From: Spirosomataceae bacterium
Lineage (GTDB): Bacteria; Bacteroidota; Bacteroidia; Cytophagales; Spirosomataceae
Direction of reading: 5' to 3'
NCBI GenBank assembly: GCA_030731175.1
Contig: JANQUM010000435.1
Span: forward strand, 1 to 14,205
DNA length: 14,205 nucleotides
Shown: one piece after another, positions 12,101-14,205 of the stretch
How the letters are laid out: every line of letters begins with the position of its first letter
Position numbering within the stretch: the first letter of the stretch is position 1
Translations under genes and position numbers: made by a program
The notes under the pieces: generated by a model
What the model saw: the letters and a program-made list of their open reading frames with translations, nothing else
Told to the model about the DNA's origin: nothing
Database searches by the model: none

Positions 12101-14205
12101 ATGTTTATTAAGTTTAAATTGTTTTACGAACGCCTTAAAACCTTCGTTACCGACAAATTACTATTCTTGAAAACCATCTTGCTAAATCTTCTCTACAAGG
12201 TTTTGGGCAAAGAACAGGTTGACGGCTTTTTTCAGAAAACATCAGCATTTATTGGTGAAAGAAAAGCGAAGTTCAAATCTAAATTTGACGGTTCGGGCAG
12301 GTTTTATGGTGCAATCATAAAGCTTTATAAATTCGCTTTTGGGTCAGTGGTGTTCGTCATTGGCTACTATTTAGCTATTCAAACCAACTTCCTGTGGCTA
12401 ACGGGCGGCATGCCAAGTGTAGATGATCTGCAAAATCCGAAGCTTTCGCAGGCATCAAATATCGTTTCGATGGATGGCGTGACTATCGGTAATTTTTATG
12501 CTGAAAACCGTATTCCGGTTGATAGTAACGAGATTTCCCCGTGGATGTTTAGGGCACTTGTTGCCACTGAAGATGCTCGTTTTGAAGAACACTCTGGTAT
12601 AGATTTACGGTCGCTTGGCGGTGTAGCGTTGGGAATTTTAAAAGGCGGAGATCGAGGCGGCGGAAGTACCATTTCGCAGCAACTTGCCAAAAACCTCTAT
12701 AATACTCGTCAAAAAGAAATGCGAGGATTGCTCTATTACATTCCTGGAATAAAAACGATTATTTATAAATCTAAAGAGTGGTTTACGGCGGTTTCGCTCG
12801 AAAGGCGTTACACCAAAGGCGAAATTGCGACGCTTTATCTTAACACCGTAGATTTTGGTAGTAATACGTTTGGAATCAAAACGGCCTCTCGGAAATACTT
12901 TAGTAAAGATCCGATTGATTTACAGCCAGACGAAGCCGCCATTTTGGTGGGAACGCTCAAAGCAACGACTTTTTACAACCCGATTCGGAATCCTGAAAAC
13001 GCCGTTCGCCGGAGAAATACGGTTTTGCAATTAATGGAAGTACACAAGTATTTGACAACCACCGAAAGCGAAAAATACCTTGAATTGCCTTTGAAATTGA
13101 ACATTGCGGAGGATAAAACCGAAGGCTCAAACGAAAATTATTTCAAATCTGAAATAGTGAAATTAGTAAACGATTGGGCAAAAAGCGAAGACATGGACGT
13201 GGACGTGTACCGAGACGGCTTACGAATTTACACCACCATTGACTCCCGAATGCAGGATCACGCCGTTGCGGGTTTAAACAAACACATGGCTATGCTGCAA
13301 AAGCAGTTTGATTCTGAATGGCGGAACGATAACCCGTGGCGATACGAAAGCGGCGAGGAAATTAGCGGTTATATTGATACTGTGGCAAGACGCACAACGC
13401 ATTACAAAAAACTTGCTATCAAGTACGATAATAACGCAGACTCTATCAGTAAATACATGAATTTACCGACGAAAATGAAGGTGTTTTCGTACCAAGGAAC
13501 GCAAAACGTGACGATGAGCCACATGGACTCTATCCGATATTATAAGAAATTTTTGCAGAGCGGAATGGTCGCCATGGATCCTTATAATGGCTTTATCAAG
13601 GCGTGGGTTGGCGGTATTGATTTTGAGCATTTTCAGTATGACCACGTAAAGCAAGCAAGGCGGCAGCCCGGTTCTACATTTAAACCTATTCTTTACACCG
13701 CCGCCATTGATGGGTCGGCGAATATGTCGCCGTGCGATAAAATTCGGGACGAACCCGTAAAAACATCTTGGACAGAGGGCGGTGTAACTAAAACGTGGGA
13801 ACCCCGAAACGCAAACGGGCGATTTACGTACTCAAATATGACGTTAAGAAGTGCCTTGGCACGTTCAGTAAATTCTGTGGCGGTACAGCTCACGTTGAAA
13901 ATTGGGCCGCAAGCGGTGGTAGATTATGCTCGAAAATTGGGTATTACCTCGCCGCTTGAAGCGGTGGGTTCAATTGGTTTGGGAACGTCTGATGCTTCGC
14001 TGTACGAACTCGTGGCGGCGTACGCTCCGTTTGTAAACGAAGGACGCTACACTAAACCTATGTTGATTTATAAAATCGAAGATAAAAATGGCAAAGTACT
14101 GGTTGAATTTGAACCTGAAACCCGTCAAGCAATCACGCCCGAATCGGCATTTTTGATGCAATTTATGCTTCGCGGAAACGTGGAGGAAGCCGGAGGAACG
14201 GGGCG
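12101..14205 (+). CDS. Class A penicillin-binding protein, PBP1A-type (3' end outside window)
   Basis: This bifunctional enzyme polymerises glycan strands and cross-links peptides of peptidoglycan in the periplasm. The first 701 codons are present. Residues 1-69 are a Lys-rich cytoplasmic part, followed by a membrane anchor (about 70-93). The GT51 transglycosylase domain has RALVATEDARFEEHSGID with catalytic Glu157, GGGSTISQQLAKNLY, TLYLNTVDFGSNTFGI and DEAAILVGTLKATTFYNP. The transpeptidase domain has RQPGSTFKP with nucleophile Ser525 and Lys528, and SVN at 589-591. The window ends at GGTGR, before the KTG motif is reached, so the completeness of the active site cannot be judged. A stop at 12083-12085 limits the frame upstream; TTG at 12095 is the only other nearby start. 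The gene diverges from the ABC operon and has its own promoter. Confidence 0.95.
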   Translation, partial: MFIKFKLFYERLKTFVTDKLLFLKTILLNLLYKVLGKEQVDGFFQKTSAFIGERKAKFKSKFDGSGRFYGAIIKLYKFAFGSVVFVIGYYLAIQTNFLWLTGGMPSVDDLQNPKLSQASNIVSMDGVTIGNFYAENRIPVDSNEISPWMFRALVATEDARFEEHSGIDLRSLGGVALGILKGGDRGGGSTISQQLAKNLYNTRQKEMRGLLYYIPGIKTIIYKSKEWFTAVSLERRYTKGEIATLYLNTVDFGSNTFGIKTASRKYFSKDPIDLQPDEAAILVGTLKATTFYNPIRNPENAVRRRNTVLQLMEVHKYLTTTESEKYLELPLKLNIAEDKTEGSNENYFKSEIVKLVNDWAKSEDMDVDVYRDGLRIYTTIDSRMQDHAVAGLNKHMAMLQKQFDSEWRNDNPWRYESGEEISGYIDTVARRTTHYKKLAIKYDNNADSISKYMNLPTKMKVFSYQGTQNVTMSHMDSIRYYKKFLQSGMVAMDPYNGFIKAWVGGIDFEHFQYDHVKQARRQPGSTFKPILYTAAIDGSANMSPCDKIRDEPVKTSWTEGGVTKTWEPRNANGRFTYSNMTLRSALARSVNSVAVQLTLKIGPQAVVDYARKLGITSPLEAVGSIGLGTSDASLYELVAAYAPFVNEGRYTKPMLIYKIEDKNGKVLVEFEPETRQAITPESAFLMQFMLRGNVEEAGGTG

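Noticed and set aside
1..14205. Defence island, mobile element, CRISPR array or biosynthetic cluster
   Set aside because: No transposase, integrase, restriction, Cas or biosynthetic genes, no spaced repeat array and no tRNA attachment site are visible; gene content and composition look like stable core chromosome.

Overview
The window reads as ordinary chromosomal DNA of a member of the Bacteroidota, most likely Cytophagales. The reasons are promoter-like elements of the TTG / TAnnTTTG type in front of several genes, almost no Shine-Dalgarno sequences, Bacteroidota-type protein families (DUF2795, the 29-residue COX24-type protein, a secreted module plus beta-barrel protein), and A+T-rich intergenic DNA rich in intrinsic terminators. 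The genus cannot be fixed from the sequence alone.

Left part (1-4266): mutY (minus strand, cut by the left edge) diverges from an HU-type DNA-binding protein gene. That gene is followed by a membrane-anchored TPR protein, then by a 29-residue, extremely basic COX24/AURKAIP1-type ribosomal protein gene with its own promoter and terminator, then by rng (RNase G/CafA family). A back-to-back terminator separates rng from the next, converging operon.

Middle part (4243-9612): a minus-strand pair encodes an ECF-type sigma factor and an overlapping 80-residue protein that may act as its partner. A 364-bp divergent gap containing a bulged hairpin leads to a plus-strand gene for a secreted protein with a long charged linker and a probable outer-membrane barrel. 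Its 3' end overlaps the 3' end of the convergent rimO gene by 7 bp. Upstream of rimO on the same strand is a small DUF2795 gene. A second A+T-rich gap precedes a small lipoprotein gene, which is separated by a strong bidirectional terminator from the next operon.

Right part (9613-14205): a minus-strand operon encodes a NatA/NatB-like ABC-2 exporter (ATPase, then permease). It diverges from a class A penicillin-binding protein gene that is cut by the right edge just after the SxN motif region. An 11-bp direct repeat with a 24-bp period lies between the two divergent promoters.

The gene content is mainly housekeeping: DNA repair, nucleoid structure, ribosome and RNA maturation (COX24-type protein, RNase G, RimO), envelope growth and export. 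I found no defence system, mobile element, CRISPR array, tRNA or rRNA. The points most worth a second look are the sigma factor with its overlapping small gene, the hairpins placed at 5' ends of transcripts, the multi-domain envelope protein, and the direct repeat in front of the PBP gene.
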